From IMG/VR virus record IMGVR_UViG_3300014839_000005, positions 62,001-126,000 of that record: 64,000 nucleotides of DNA. One strand, written 5' to 3'. The DNA comes from a virus. A program made the translations under genes and the position numbers. How positions within the stretch are numbered: the stretch's first letter is position 1; each line of letters starts with the position of its first letter. The notes below the pieces were generated by a model. The model was given only the letters and a program-made list of their open reading frames with translations. It ran no database searches and was not told where the DNA came from. Shown here one piece after another: positions 24,586 through 33,827 of this stretch.

Positions 24586-25203
24586 ATGATGGAGATAAAT
24601 TTTATAATTACGTGTTTTAATAAAGAGCAATATTGGCCTTATCTGCGTACTATATTAAATTCATATATAAAGATCCAACCTCATATCGCATATTGTTACA
24701 ATGGAAAAAATGAAAAAGAAATATGTGATTTTAAATGTGAAAATAGAGGACAATCTCCAGGCGATGCTGACTTAATTATTGGAGGATATAGATTATTAAA
24801 GAATAATGGTATTAAAAAATGGATAAAATTAAGTGTTGATAGTTGGTTATTAAATGAAGATATAATATTAGATATATTTAATAATATGGAAAAAAAAAAT
24901 ATGTGGTATGGTGGGGCTACATGGGTTCATTCTAACCATATGGCAACAGATATAATTTTTGCAACTACTGAATTATTAGAAGAATTTTGCAATTCAATGA
25001 AAGAATTTAATAAGAATATCAACATGCCACTTGAACAACACATGTATAAAATAGTAACAAAAAGAAAATATTATTTAATTCCAGGAAGGCATCCCGTTCC
25101 CTATGGATCAGAAGGAACACGACATATTGCTAACTCTCTTGGATGGACAATGCAGCATAAATTAGAAGATAATATCGCCTTTATGAATAACTATCATCAA
25201 TGA
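24586..25203 (+). CDS. putative glycosyltransferase-like protein
   Basis: A 205-residue protein. The ATG at 24586 is preferred over the in-frame TTG at 24553. It begins with a strand-loop typical of GT-A enzymes (NFIITCFNKEQYWPYLRTIL), followed by GDADLIIGGYRLL and KLSVDSWLLNEDI, then WYGGATWVHSNHMATDIIF. The general layout resembles the short GT-A-like proteins later in this module. No certain DxD is visible. It is the first gene after the head terminator and starts the sugar-related block. Confidence 0.5.
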   Translation: MMEINFIITCFNKEQYWPYLRTILNSYIKIQPHIAYCYNGKNEKEICDFKCENRGQSPGDADLIIGGYRLLKNNGIKKWIKLSVDSWLLNEDIILDIFNNMEKKNMWYGGATWVHSNHMATDIIFATTELLEEFCNSMKEFNKNINMPLEQHMYKIVTKRKYYLIPGRHPVPYGSEGTRHIANSLGWTMQHKLEDNIAFMNNYHQ

Positions 25204-25225
25204 CCTTAACATTAAGGATACTTTC

Positions 25226-26803
25226 ATGAGACTTACTATTGGAATGCCGGCTTATAAAAATTTTACTGAAGTCTGGTTCACAGTTCAGTCTTTACGACTT
25301 TATCAAGATTTAACAGATTGTGAGATTTTAATCGTTGATAATTTTGGCGATAAAGATTTAGAAAACTTTGCAAAAAATGATGGAAATGGAATAGTACGTT
25401 ATGAGAAATTTACTAATATCGTAGGTACAAGTGAGGTAAGAAATAAAGTATTTGATTTTGCAAAAGGTGAAATGGTGTTATGTATGGATTCTCATGTCAT
25501 GCTTAAGCCTGGTGCATTAAAAAATATTCCAGTAACAGATAATTTAATTCATGGTCCCTTATTATATGATAACACCAAAGGTTATACCTGCGAATGGAAA
25601 CCAATATGGCGTGATCATATGTGGGGAATATGGGGTGATTATCTCAATAAACTTCCCGAACAGCCATTTGAAATATGGGGGGCTGGTCTTGGAATATTCT
25701 TAGCAAAGAAAAATTCATGGCTTCGTTTTAATGAAAATTTCAGAGGTTTCGGTGGTGAAGAAGGTTACATTCATGAGAAATATCGAAAAGCCGGCAGAAA
25801 GGTAATGTGCTATCCCAATCTTGTCTGGATGCATTTATTTAAAAAACCAATACCTTATCCATTAAATATGATTGATAGGGTTAGAAATTATATCATAGGC
25901 TTCGAAGAACTTGGTCTTGATACTAAACCAATACAAACTCAATTTGATGCTAAAATGGTAGCAGATGCATATCAATTAATTAAGAGTTCAAAGGTTGTAG
26001 TAGAAAAACCTCTCAGTAATAAAATATCCTGCGTAATGACTACCTATCGAAGATTTACCTGTGTAGAACGTTCAATTGCTATGTTCTTAAATCAGGATTA
26101 TAAGGGTGAATCAGAACTTATTATTTATAATACTGATATTGAACATGCTTTAATTTTGGGAGATAATTTAAAAAATAAGAATATAAAAATATTCAATTGC
26201 GCTATTGATTCCGTAACTCATCAACCATATACAAATATCGGCGCTATTCGAAGAGATGCTGTGGCAAAGGCAACTGGTGGATATTATATATGCTGGGATG
26301 ATGACGATATCTTTCTTCCATGGAATAATAGACAGGGAATGGATGGTATACAAAGGTATAAAACAAAAGCTTTTAAACCAGAACGTTCATTTTTTGCTAG
26401 AAAAACAGGAGTTGAACTTGCTAAAAATACAATGGAAGCCAGTGTTATTGTTTCATTGAAAGAAGTAAATTTTGCAATGAAGACTGGCTCAGAACACTTG
26501 CTATGGTATACAAGATTAAGAGATATGGGACAATTAAAAGAAAATTCTACTGATTCAGTACCAGGATATTCTTTTAATTGGAGCGATCCTCCACAAGTAG
26601 CTGGACATAAACAAAGTGGACAAATTGATAATCCTAATAATTTTGAGAATCATAAATTACAATCTACAGATTTCGCAAAACGACCATTAGAACTTATAAA
26701 TCTAAACGGTATCTATCAACCATATTATGATTATTTTAAAACACATAAAGATCAATTCAATCCCGAATATTATAATAAGTATGTAGTTCCATATCTTAAA
26801 TAA
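25226..26803 (+). CDS. two-domain GT-A glycosyltransferase, polypeptide GalNAc-transferase-like N-domain
   Basis: A 525-residue enzyme with two family-2-like GT-A domains. Domain 1 (1-240) begins LTIGMPAYKNFTEVW and has DSH at 88-90 (LCMDSHVML) in the place of DxD. It ends with RGFGGEEGYIHEKYRKAG near residue 180. The DxH plus a GGE-type acceptor/catalytic segment is the arrangement of mucin-type polypeptide GalNAc-transferases. Domain 2 (about 265-430) begins ISCVMTTYRRFTCVERSIAMF and carries WDDDD near 357-361, a canonical DxD. The enzyme would transfer sugars from nucleotide donors. Its likely substrates are the Thr/Ser-rich virion proteins nearby; this is inferred from context. Confidence 0.82.
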   Translation: MRLTIGMPAYKNFTEVWFTVQSLRLYQDLTDCEILIVDNFGDKDLENFAKNDGNGIVRYEKFTNIVGTSEVRNKVFDFAKGEMVLCMDSHVMLKPGALKNIPVTDNLIHGPLLYDNTKGYTCEWKPIWRDHMWGIWGDYLNKLPEQPFEIWGAGLGIFLAKKNSWLRFNENFRGFGGEEGYIHEKYRKAGRKVMCYPNLVWMHLFKKPIPYPLNMIDRVRNYIIGFEELGLDTKPIQTQFDAKMVADAYQLIKSSKVVVEKPLSNKISCVMTTYRRFTCVERSIAMFLNQDYKGESELIIYNTDIEHALILGDNLKNKNIKIFNCAIDSVTHQPYTNIGAIRRDAVAKATGGYYICWDDDDIFLPWNNRQGMDGIQRYKTKAFKPERSFFARKTGVELAKNTMEASVIVSLKEVNFAMKTGSEHLLWYTRLRDMGQLKENSTDSVPGYSFNWSDPPQVAGHKQSGQIDNPNNFENHKLQSTDFAKRPLELINLNGIYQPYYDYFKTHKDQFNPEYYNKYVVPYLK

Positions 26804-26815
26804 TGGAGGTAGTTA

Positions 26816-27388
26816 ATGGGCGATTTGACTAATAATATAAGTTATAAAGAATTAAGACCATTCGGAACTCCTGATACATGGAAACCCGCCTTTCCATTAC
26901 AAGAATTAATGATTAGAAATCTTGCTAAAAATATTCAAATTGTAATAGATAGAGTTGGTGGTCACGTTACTTTTTCAAGTGGAGTAAGAGAAGCGTCTGA
27001 TTATAATAGATTGGTTAAAGAAGGATATAATCCTTCTCCTAAATCAGATCATTTTTGTGGAAATATTGTTCCAGTTGACCCAATTCAACAGCCAGATAAC
27101 TATAAACAATTTGGCCCCTTTTATATGTTTGCTGTTGGGGCTGCTGATACAATCCCAACAATAATTATTAATGATTTTTTTAATGCTGCTGTTAATCTTA
27201 ATAAGATTGGAATAACTAATTTTGGGCAGGTAATACATGAGAAAGACCCTATAAAAAAAACAGAATGGGTTCATCTTTCAAATAATAAAAGTACATTTTT
27301 TTCTAAAGATATATGCAATATTGATCCTAAATCGCCATACTTATATACTATAGATGGCGGAAAAAGTTATAATGTATATAATGGATAA
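26816..27388 (+). CDS. peptidase M15-like protein (possible wall hydrolase)
   Basis: A 190-residue protein with TGGAGG upstream. SGVREASDYNRLVKEG and KSDHFCGNIVPVD, followed later by EWVHLS, correspond to the zinc-binding SxHxxGxAxD and WxH motifs of D-Ala-D-Ala carboxypeptidase-like M15 enzymes. The first motif has two extra residues before the Asp. Such proteins cut peptidoglycan stem peptides and serve as endolysins or virion-attached wall enzymes. The location between sugar genes and the mucin-like protein favours a virion role. No signal peptide. Confidence 0.65.
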   Translation: MGDLTNNISYKELRPFGTPDTWKPAFPLQELMIRNLAKNIQIVIDRVGGHVTFSSGVREASDYNRLVKEGYNPSPKSDHFCGNIVPVDPIQQPDNYKQFGPFYMFAVGAADTIPTIIINDFFNAAVNLNKIGITNFGQVIHEKDPIKKTEWVHLSNNKSTFFSKDICNIDPKSPYLYTIDGGKSYNVYNG

Positions 27389-27401
27389 CTAAAGGAATTT
27401 T

Positions 27402-29162
27402 ATGACTGTAAGCATTAGTTCAATACTTGTTAATGGTCAAATGGCGGCTACAGTATTAGTTGGAGAACAAGCAACTATTACTGTCGTAGTTCATAGTAAT
27501 ATAGGTGGAATGCGATATGATTGGTGGAAAGAAAATGAACTAGATGAAAACAGCCCATCTTATTTAGGCGAAGGAGATCATAATGGCAATTACATTATTC
27601 CTTCGTGTACATTAGAAAATAATGGAGAATATTGGTGTGAAATTTCAGATACAGATGGGCCAGATGTGTCGAGCAATGTTACACTTCATGTTTTAAGTAC
27701 TACGACAACAACCAGCACAACGCCGGTTCCTACTACAACTGGACCTACTACCACAACCACGCCGGCACCAACTACGACTACTACGATAGCGCCGTCAACC
27801 AGCACGACTCCAGAACCGACAACCACTACTACACCAGCGCCGACTACGACCACAACTACTACTCGCGCTCCCACTGATTATTTAACAGCATATATAGAAA
27901 TTAATGGGCTTCAATCTATACAGCTCCCATATCAAGCAACTGCTACAATAATAGTTTATACTACTGGTGTGGTTGGTACATTAACTTATGATTTTTATAA
28001 ATTAACTGATGATTATGATGACCCTATTCAATCAGGCCCAAATAATACATACGTTATAAATTCATGTGGAGAAAATGATGTTGGAGATTATTATTGCATT
28101 GTAACAGATGATATGAATTCTACTGATAGAACTGATTGGAAATCTGTATTAGCAGGTTATGTTTATTTATTGGTTTATGGATATCCTACAACTACTACGA
28201 CAACCACAACGACCTCAACAACTACAACTACTTCTACAAGTACAACAGCGGCTCCTCAACCAGCAGAAGCTACTACGACAAGATATCCGCCTGTTACAAC
28301 GACAACACTTCCGCCAAGTACATTAACTAGTAAGATTTGTTTTTCTGAATTAGAGGTAATTAAAACTATAGAGAATTCTCATTATCTTGAATGGAATATA
28401 ATTCCTGATCCAACAATTCCAACTGAAGTAGTTGATGATTACAATTTCAGAATATGGTATAGTAGAAATCCAGAATTTGGATTTGTTGATTTAGGTGTTT
28501 TAATCGATGGAGCCATAGGCCCATTATCGTATACACATACAGAAATTCAATATGATTTCAGTCAAGACCATTATTATAAAATTGAATTAATTGCTAAAGC
28601 CGATTCTAATGCTTATAAATTTTCTGAAATGCAATTTATAGGAGAAAATTTTAATGGATTACATGATACAATGCGATATGCCGAATCATTATTATATGAA
28701 TATTATGATGGGGAGCCATCATATATAGTAAAAAAGAAAGTTACAGGAGCACACTGTCCAGAATGTTGGAGTACTTTTAGACAGCAAAGAATTAAGACAG
28801 TTTGCAATACTTGTCATGGTAGTGGTTTTGCTGATGGATATTATAGCGCCATTCTTGTACAAATGGCTTATGATGCTGATCCTAAACAATCAAAACTTGA
28901 AGAAACATCTGAAGATTTAACAGTAACTCTTCAAGCAAGAATATCAAATTATCCATTAATAAGAAATAAAGATATAATTATAAATAAAGATACAAGAAAA
29001 CGTTATATAGTTTTAAAAGTAAACGTAACAAAACTACCTAAATTAAGCGAAAATCATCATATATATTCTAAACAAAATTATGTTATAAGTCAAATATTAT
29101 GGCTTAAAGAATTAAATTCTTCTGATATTCAGTATAATATTAATGTGCCAGGTTTAGAATGA
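27402..29162 (+). CDS. Ig-like/mucin-like virion protein with zinc-ribbon C-terminus
   Basis: A 586-residue mosaic. An Ig-like domain at 1-95 (NNGEYWCEISD, the typical tyrosine-corner strand) is followed by a Thr/Pro mucin-like linker at about 97-156 (repeats of TTTTTPAPTTT). A second Ig-like domain (about 158-246, NDVGDYYCIVTDD), a second Thr-rich linker (about 256-310) and a beta domain (about 312-425) come next. The C-terminal domain (about 440-586) has CPEC...CNTCHGSG, a zinc-ribbon seen in phage tail-region proteins. Ig-like domains on virions bind host or matrix carbohydrates. The linkers are prime candidates for O-glycosylation. Confidence 0.75.
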   Translation: MTVSISSILVNGQMAATVLVGEQATITVVVHSNIGGMRYDWWKENELDENSPSYLGEGDHNGNYIIPSCTLENNGEYWCEISDTDGPDVSSNVTLHVLSTTTTTSTTPVPTTTGPTTTTTPAPTTTTTIAPSTSTTPEPTTTTTPAPTTTTTTTRAPTDYLTAYIEINGLQSIQLPYQATATIIVYTTGVVGTLTYDFYKLTDDYDDPIQSGPNNTYVINSCGENDVGDYYCIVTDDMNSTDRTDWKSVLAGYVYLLVYGYPTTTTTTTTTSTTTTTSTSTTAAPQPAEATTTRYPPVTTTTLPPSTLTSKICFSELEVIKTIENSHYLEWNIIPDPTIPTEVVDDYNFRIWYSRNPEFGFVDLGVLIDGAIGPLSYTHTEIQYDFSQDHYYKIELIAKADSNAYKFSEMQFIGENFNGLHDTMRYAESLLYEYYDGEPSYIVKKKVTGAHCPECWSTFRQQRIKTVCNTCHGSGFADGYYSAILVQMAYDADPKQSKLEETSEDLTVTLQARISNYPLIRNKDIIINKDTRKRYIVLKVNVTKLPKLSENHHIYSKQNYVISQILWLKELNSSDIQYNINVPGLE

Positions 29163-29773
29163 AAACTTTTATTTACGCATTAATAGATCCTAAAAAACAA
29201 CAAGAATTTCATATTTATATTGGTAAAAGTAATAATCCATATTTAAGATATTATCAACATTTAAAAGATAAAAATCATACATATAAAACTTGTTGGATTA
29301 AATCATTATTAATAAACAAATTAGTTCCTGATATTCAAATATTAGAACAGTGTAATGTAAAAGATTGGGAAAATAAAGAAAAATCTTGGATTACTTTTTA
29401 TAAAAATTGTGGATATATAGTTGTTAATTCTACCGATGGTGGAGAAAGTGGCCCCTTTACTGAAGAACATCGAAAAAAAATTAGTGATAGTAAAAAAGGA
29501 CAATTACCATGGATTTCTGGAAAACATCATTCAAAAAAATCAAAAATTAAAATGAGTTTATCACACAAAAATCAAACTCCTTATTGGAGGGGTAAACATC
29601 TTAGTGAAGTAACAAAAAAGAAATTAAGAGATTTTAATAATGGAAAACATCTCTCTAAAAAAACTAAAAATAAAATTAGAAAAGCTAGATTAGGAAAACA
29701 TCATAATATAAAATCTATTCAAAAAATGAAAAAAATTAAATTACAATATTGGAAAAATCGTAAATCTAATTAG
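29159..29773 (+). CDS. GIY-YIG homing endonuclease with NUMOD3 repeats
   Basis: A 204-residue free-standing nuclease. The GIY-YIG core is at the N-terminus (FIYALIDP...IYIGKSNNPYLRYYQHL). Several NUMOD3-type DNA-binding repeats follow (FTEEHRKKISDSKKGQ, GKHHSKKSKIKMS, GKHLSEVTKKKL, GKHLSKKTKNKI). It overlaps the previous gene's stop by four bases and lies between two late genes. It is AT-richer than its neighbours, in line with recent arrival as a selfish gene. Confidence 0.92.
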   Translation: MKTFIYALIDPKKQQEFHIYIGKSNNPYLRYYQHLKDKNHTYKTCWIKSLLINKLVPDIQILEQCNVKDWENKEKSWITFYKNCGYIVVNSTDGGESGPFTEEHRKKISDSKKGQLPWISGKHHSKKSKIKMSLSHKNQTPYWRGKHLSEVTKKKLRDFNNGKHLSKKTKNKIRKARLGKHHNIKSIQKMKKIKLQYWKNRKSN

Positions 29774-29784
29774 GAGTTAATAGT

Positions 29785-30648
29785 ATGGTACAGACCAGTG
29801 TTATTATTCCTTCAAGGAATGAAATTTTCTTACAAAAAACTATTGATGATATCTTTGAAAAAGCCACAAAAGATATTGAAGTAATAGCAGTCCTTGATGG
29901 TTATTGGCCGAATCCCCCATTAAAAGATGTTAAGAATTTAACTCTTATCCATGTTACAGACGCACAAGGAATGAGGCCGGCAATTAATTCTGCTGCTAGA
30001 ATTGCCAATGGAAAATACTTAATGAAACTTGATGCTCATTGTATGCTTGATAAGGGCTTTGATGAGAAGATGGCCTCCAATTGCGATGTGGATTGGGTTT
30101 CAATACCTCGTAGATACAGTTTGGACGGCGAGGCATGGAAGATAGCTGAAACTGGAAGGCCACCCGTTGATGCTCATTATTTAACATATCCTTATTTAAA
30201 ACCAGAAGAAATCGGTATGCATGGAGATGTATGGAAAGAACGTGCCGCTAAAAATATTGATACTCCGATACTTGATGAGATGTCGTCTCAAGGCTCTTGC
30301 TGGTTTATGCATAAAGAATATTTCTGGAAATTCGGAGGAATGACTTGCGAAGGATATGGAAATTTTGTACAGGAAGCTCAGGAAATATGTAATAGAACAT
30401 GGCTTTCTGGAGGTAGAGTTATATGCAATAAAAACACATGGTATGCCCATCTTCATAAAGGTAAAAAGTATGGCAGAGGATATTATATCTCGAAACAAAA
30501 AATGGTTGATGGTGCAATTTTTTCAGCTGATTATTGGATGAATAATAAATGGCCAGGAAGAACTAAAGATATAGAATGGTTAATTGATAAATTCTGGCCT
30601 GTTCCAACGTGGCCTGAGAATTGGAAGGAGCTGCGTAAGCCAAAATGA
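29785..30648 (+). CDS. family 2-like glycosyltransferase with DxH motif (polypeptide GalNAc-transferase-like)
   Basis: A 287-residue GT-A enzyme with AGGAG upstream. It starts TSVIIPSRNEIFLQKTI and has KLDAHCMLDKGFD with D83-A-H85. The downstream segment EAQEICNRTWLSGGRVICN...YAHLHK parallels the GGE..E.S.R.W..GG...P.S..GH segment of mucin-type GalNAc-transferases. These motifs distinguish it from ordinary DxD family 2 enzymes. It shares the N-terminal pattern EVIAVLDGYWP with the longer enzyme at 35499, so they are paralogues. Substrate inferred to be virion Ser/Thr tails. Confidence 0.82.
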   Translation: MVQTSVIIPSRNEIFLQKTIDDIFEKATKDIEVIAVLDGYWPNPPLKDVKNLTLIHVTDAQGMRPAINSAARIANGKYLMKLDAHCMLDKGFDEKMASNCDVDWVSIPRRYSLDGEAWKIAETGRPPVDAHYLTYPYLKPEEIGMHGDVWKERAAKNIDTPILDEMSSQGSCWFMHKEYFWKFGGMTCEGYGNFVQEAQEICNRTWLSGGRVICNKNTWYAHLHKGKKYGRGYYISKQKMVDGAIFSADYWMNNKWPGRTKDIEWLIDKFWPVPTWPENWKELRKPK

Positions 30649-31370
30649 TTAATGGAAGTAAAATTGGTATAGTAACTGGTGTTATGAATCGTCTAATTTA
30701 TCTTTCGCAATCTCTTCCAACATGGGTTAAATTAAAGGAAATCGATAAAATAGTAATAGTTGATTGGAATTCTGAAGAAGATATTATTCCATTAATAAAC
30801 AGTATAAATGACAGTAGAGTATATGTTGCACGAATTCCTAATCAACAATACTGGGATCCAGGAAGAGTATTTAATATAGGGACAAGATTTTCAGATACAG
30901 ATTTTGTTTTTATCACTGGTTGTGATATTAAAATAAACTATCCATGTTTTGATTCTATCAAACCGCTTCCAAGTAAAGAATTTTATATAAGATCAGATAA
31001 ATGGAAGGGGGCCCCTCATAAACTCAGGGGATTATATGGTACATGCATATTTCAAAAGAAAATGTGGATGGAAACTGGTGGATATATAGAAGAAAAAAAA
31101 TCATATGGATTAGAGGATTCAAATTTTTTTACAAGAGCCCAAGAATTTGGTTATACTCAAATTAAATGTTTAACAGCAAATCAAATAACACACATATCTC
31201 ATGGATATGATATAAGGCAAAAATATTATAAAGAAAAATATGATAATATTCAAGATGCAGTTCGTTTATCAGAACAACAACTGAATGAAATTGGAAAACA
31301 TAGAGGAATGAAAATAATGCATGGACTTGTTTATCATAATGGAGCGTGGAGTAACATTCAACCAATTTAA
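30645..31370 (+). CDS. GT-A glycosyltransferase
   Basis: A 241-residue enzyme overlapping the previous gene by four bases. Family-2-like features: GIVTGVMNRLIYLSQSLPTW, a central FITGCDIKI that may act as the metal-binding acidic site, and GGYIEEKKSYGLEDSNFFTRAQEFG, the acceptor/galactosyltransferase-type C-terminal motif with an acidic pair. Donor and acceptor are unknown. It belongs to the same transcription unit as the DxH enzyme before it and the methyltransferase after it. Confidence 0.72.
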   Translation: MINGSKIGIVTGVMNRLIYLSQSLPTWVKLKEIDKIVIVDWNSEEDIIPLINSINDSRVYVARIPNQQYWDPGRVFNIGTRFSDTDFVFITGCDIKINYPCFDSIKPLPSKEFYIRSDKWKGAPHKLRGLYGTCIFQKKMWMETGGYIEEKKSYGLEDSNFFTRAQEFGYTQIKCLTANQITHISHGYDIRQKYYKEKYDNIQDAVRLSEQQLNEIGKHRGMKIMHGLVYHNGAWSNIQPI

Positions 31371-31381
31371 GGGATGCTATC

Positions 31382-31987
31382 ATGGATACTGTAGAAAAAA
31401 TTTTAGGAAAATATGATAAATTGAATTATTCTGGAGAAATGCCAATACAGCTTTCAATTGATCGTGAAAATTTTTCTGAATTGTTTTGTGAACTTAATCT
31501 TAAAATTGGAGCAGAGATAGGTGTTGAACAAGGTGCTTTTTCGGAATCTTTATGTCAAAACAATCCCCATGTTAAACATTTTGCTATTGATCCATGGAAA
31601 GCTTATCATGGATATCGTGACCATGTTAATCAGGAAAAACTTAACAGATTTTTTGAAGCAACAAAAGAAAGACTTTTATCTAAATATGACTGCATAATAA
31701 TGAGGGAATTCAGTCTTGATATAGTCAAAACATTTAAAGATGAATCACTTGATTATATTTATATCGATGCAAATCATACCTTTCAAAATTTTACAAATGA
31801 TTTATGTGAATGGTCTAAAAAAGTAAGAGTTGGCGGAATAATATCAGGACATGATTATCATAAAGAGGGAACTCAGGTTAATAACCATGTATTTCAAGTA
31901 ATTAATGCTTATACTGATGCATATTTTATTAAACCTTGGTTTGTGACATCAGAACGTTCCAAATCATTCTTTTGGGTAAAACAATGA
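31382..31987 (+). CDS. class I SAM-dependent methyltransferase
   Basis: A 201-residue methyltransferase of the Methyltransf_24 type. Motif I is AEIGVEQGAFSESL, an acidic ribose-binding position follows in FAIDPW, and DYIYIDANHTF plus GGIISGHDYH are the typical post-core motifs. Such enzymes in sugar clusters O-methylate glycans. The gene overlaps the next start (ATGA). Methyl capping of virion sugars is an inference. Confidence 0.8.
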   Translation: MDTVEKILGKYDKLNYSGEMPIQLSIDRENFSELFCELNLKIGAEIGVEQGAFSESLCQNNPHVKHFAIDPWKAYHGYRDHVNQEKLNRFFEATKERLLSKYDCIIMREFSLDIVKTFKDESLDYIYIDANHTFQNFTNDLCEWSKKVRVGGIISGHDYHKEGTQVNNHVFQVINAYTDAYFIKPWFVTSERSKSFFWVKQ

Positions 31988-32634
31988 TACAATCAACAGT
32001 GGTTTATTATACTTCTAATACTGAAAATGAACAATTTGAAAAAAAGATAAGAGATGAAATTTGGAAAAATAAGGGTGAGCTATCACTTATTTCAGTATCA
32101 AGAAAACCTATTGATTTTGGAACGAATATATGTGTAGGTGAAATACCTTATTGTGATATGTCAGCATTTAAACAATTACTTATTGGATTAAAAGAAGTTA
32201 AAACAGAATTTGCTCATGCAGCAGAATCCGATGTTTTATATCCTCCAGAATATTTTTCATTTATTCCTCCAACAAATGATAACGTATACAGATATAAGAA
32301 TGTATGGGTATTCTGGGGATGGGTTGGAAATTTTCACAAAAATTTGTTTTGGAAAAAACAATATACAGAAGGTGCCCAGTGTTGTGGAACAGCATTTTGG
32401 ATTAAATCTCTGGAAAAGTTATTAAAATTACTTGAAACAAATAAAATAAGGGCAGAAGCGTTTCATACTTTTGATTTATTTAATTGGGTTGCACAAAATC
32501 CAGTTATTACTATAAAAACAGGACATAGTTTAAGAAATAGAACCAGCACATATAATATATCGACAGATACGCTCCCATATTGGGGAACTGCTACTGACCT
32601 TAGAAATAGATTGTGGGGAAACAATGAGATTTAA
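31984..32634 (+). CDS. GT-A-like protein, family X copy 1
   Basis: A 216-residue protein with its start overlapping the previous stop. It is one of three related copies in this module (also 33127 and the C-terminal half of 35499), sharing the patterns VVYYTxN, LISVSxKPI-FG-NI, a QxLxGL/AK helix, and an acidic site ESDVLYPPEYF. ExD in place of DxD suggests a divergent metal-dependent sugar transferase. The copies differ most in the C-terminal third. No named family is recognised. Confidence 0.65.
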   Translation: MIQSTVVYYTSNTENEQFEKKIRDEIWKNKGELSLISVSRKPIDFGTNICVGEIPYCDMSAFKQLLIGLKEVKTEFAHAAESDVLYPPEYFSFIPPTNDNVYRYKNVWVFWGWVGNFHKNLFWKKQYTEGAQCCGTAFWIKSLEKLLKLLETNKIRAEAFHTFDLFNWVAQNPVITIKTGHSLRNRTSTYNISTDTLPYWGTATDLRNRLWGNNEI

Positions 32635-33124
32635 TATGGCCTGGGGTACACATATGCCTGTTCTGATTAATTTAACAAACAAAACAAGCGGTCCAATACT
32701 TGAATTAGGAACTGGTTTGTATAGTACTCCATATCTGCATTGGGCATGTTTTGATAAAAAAAGGACACTTGTATCATATGATAGCGAAGAAAAATATTTT
32801 AATCTTAGTACACAATATCGTTCTGATTTTCATGAAGTAAATTTTGTCACTAATTGGGATGAAATACCAATATCAGATAAAAAATGGGATATAGCTTTTA
32901 TAGATAATCATCCTGCTGAAAAAAGAAAAGATTTAGCATTAAAAGTAAAAGATTGTGCTCGTTTTATTATTCTTCATGATGCGTGGTGGAAAGAAGATTA
33001 TGCCTATCATTATAAGGAAATTTATCCATTATTTAAATATATTTATATCCATCCCGTTACAAGAAAAGGCCCATCAGCAATTTTAAGTAATTTCGAAAAT
33101 ACTGAAGTTTTTTATAAGAGTTAA
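32624..33124 (+). CDS. putative SAM-dependent methyltransferase
   Basis: A 166-residue protein with a shortened class I fold: GPILELGTGLYSTPYLHW (motif I), VSYDSEEKY (acidic position) and WDIAFIDNHPAEKRKD, ending in FIILHDAWWKED. It resembles small methyltransferases or hydroxylase-like SAM enzymes in glycan clusters. It overlaps the previous gene by 11 bases. Function beyond the fold is not determinable. Confidence 0.65.
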   Translation: MRFNMAWGTHMPVLINLTNKTSGPILELGTGLYSTPYLHWACFDKKRTLVSYDSEEKYFNLSTQYRSDFHEVNFVTNWDEIPISDKKWDIAFIDNHPAEKRKDLALKVKDCARFIILHDAWWKEDYAYHYKEIYPLFKYIYIHPVTRKGPSAILSNFENTEVFYKS

Positions 33125-33126
33125 AT

Positions 33127-33822
33127 ATGAATGATATTACCATTGTTTATTATACTGCAAATTTTATCAATAGTTTTTCAGCTGAAGCTATTAGAAATCA
33201 ATTATTAATCGCAAAAGGTGATATACCGCTTATAAGTGTTTCTCAAAAACCTATTAATTTTGGTGAAAATATTTGTGTTGGAAATATAGGAAGATCACAA
33301 ATTAATATTTATAGACAAGTTCTTATTGGCGCAAAAGCTGTTAAAACAAAATATGTAGCCCTATGTGAAGATGATTGTCTTTACTCACCAAGTCATTTTA
33401 CTTGCTTCAGACCTAAAGATAATGAGTTTGCATATAATTGGAATCGCTGGGGACTTTATACATGGTCGAGGCCTCCTGTATTTTCAAATAAACATAGAAT
33501 TGTTTTAAGTAATTGTATTGCTCCTAAAGATTTAATAATTGAAACATCTGAGGAGCGATTTGCCAGATATCCAGATGAAAGTCAAATACCATTACATCAT
33601 TTTGCTGAATTTGGAAAATATGAGAAATGGATGAATATTACAAGAAGACCTGTTGTAATATTTGAATCTCCAGAACCAACTGTTATGTTTTCTCATCCTG
33701 AAGCATTAGGTTTTGCGGGTCTTGGAACAAGAAAGGGACTTGGCGGTGATCGTTGTTTTGAACTTCCATATTGGGGAACAGCAAAAGATGTTTTAAAAAA
33801 GTATTTTGGTATTGAGGTATAA
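33127..33822 (+). CDS. GT-A-like protein, family X copy 2
   Basis: A 231-residue paralogue of the gene at 31984. Conserved features: TIVYYTANF, LISVSQKPINFGENICVG, QVLIGAKAVKTKYVALCEDDCLYSPSHF, with EDD as the acidic site. Both genes end in a motif PYWGTA-x-D. Two free copies and one fused copy within 5 kb point to local duplication and diversification, probably toward different acceptor sugars. Confidence 0.67.
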   Translation: MNDITIVYYTANFINSFSAEAIRNQLLIAKGDIPLISVSQKPINFGENICVGNIGRSQINIYRQVLIGAKAVKTKYVALCEDDCLYSPSHFTCFRPKDNEFAYNWNRWGLYTWSRPPVFSNKHRIVLSNCIAPKDLIIETSEERFARYPDESQIPLHHFAEFGKYEKWMNITRRPVVIFESPEPTVMFSHPEALGFAGLGTRKGLGGDRCFELPYWGTAKDVLKKYFGIEV

Positions 33823-33827
33823 ATAAT

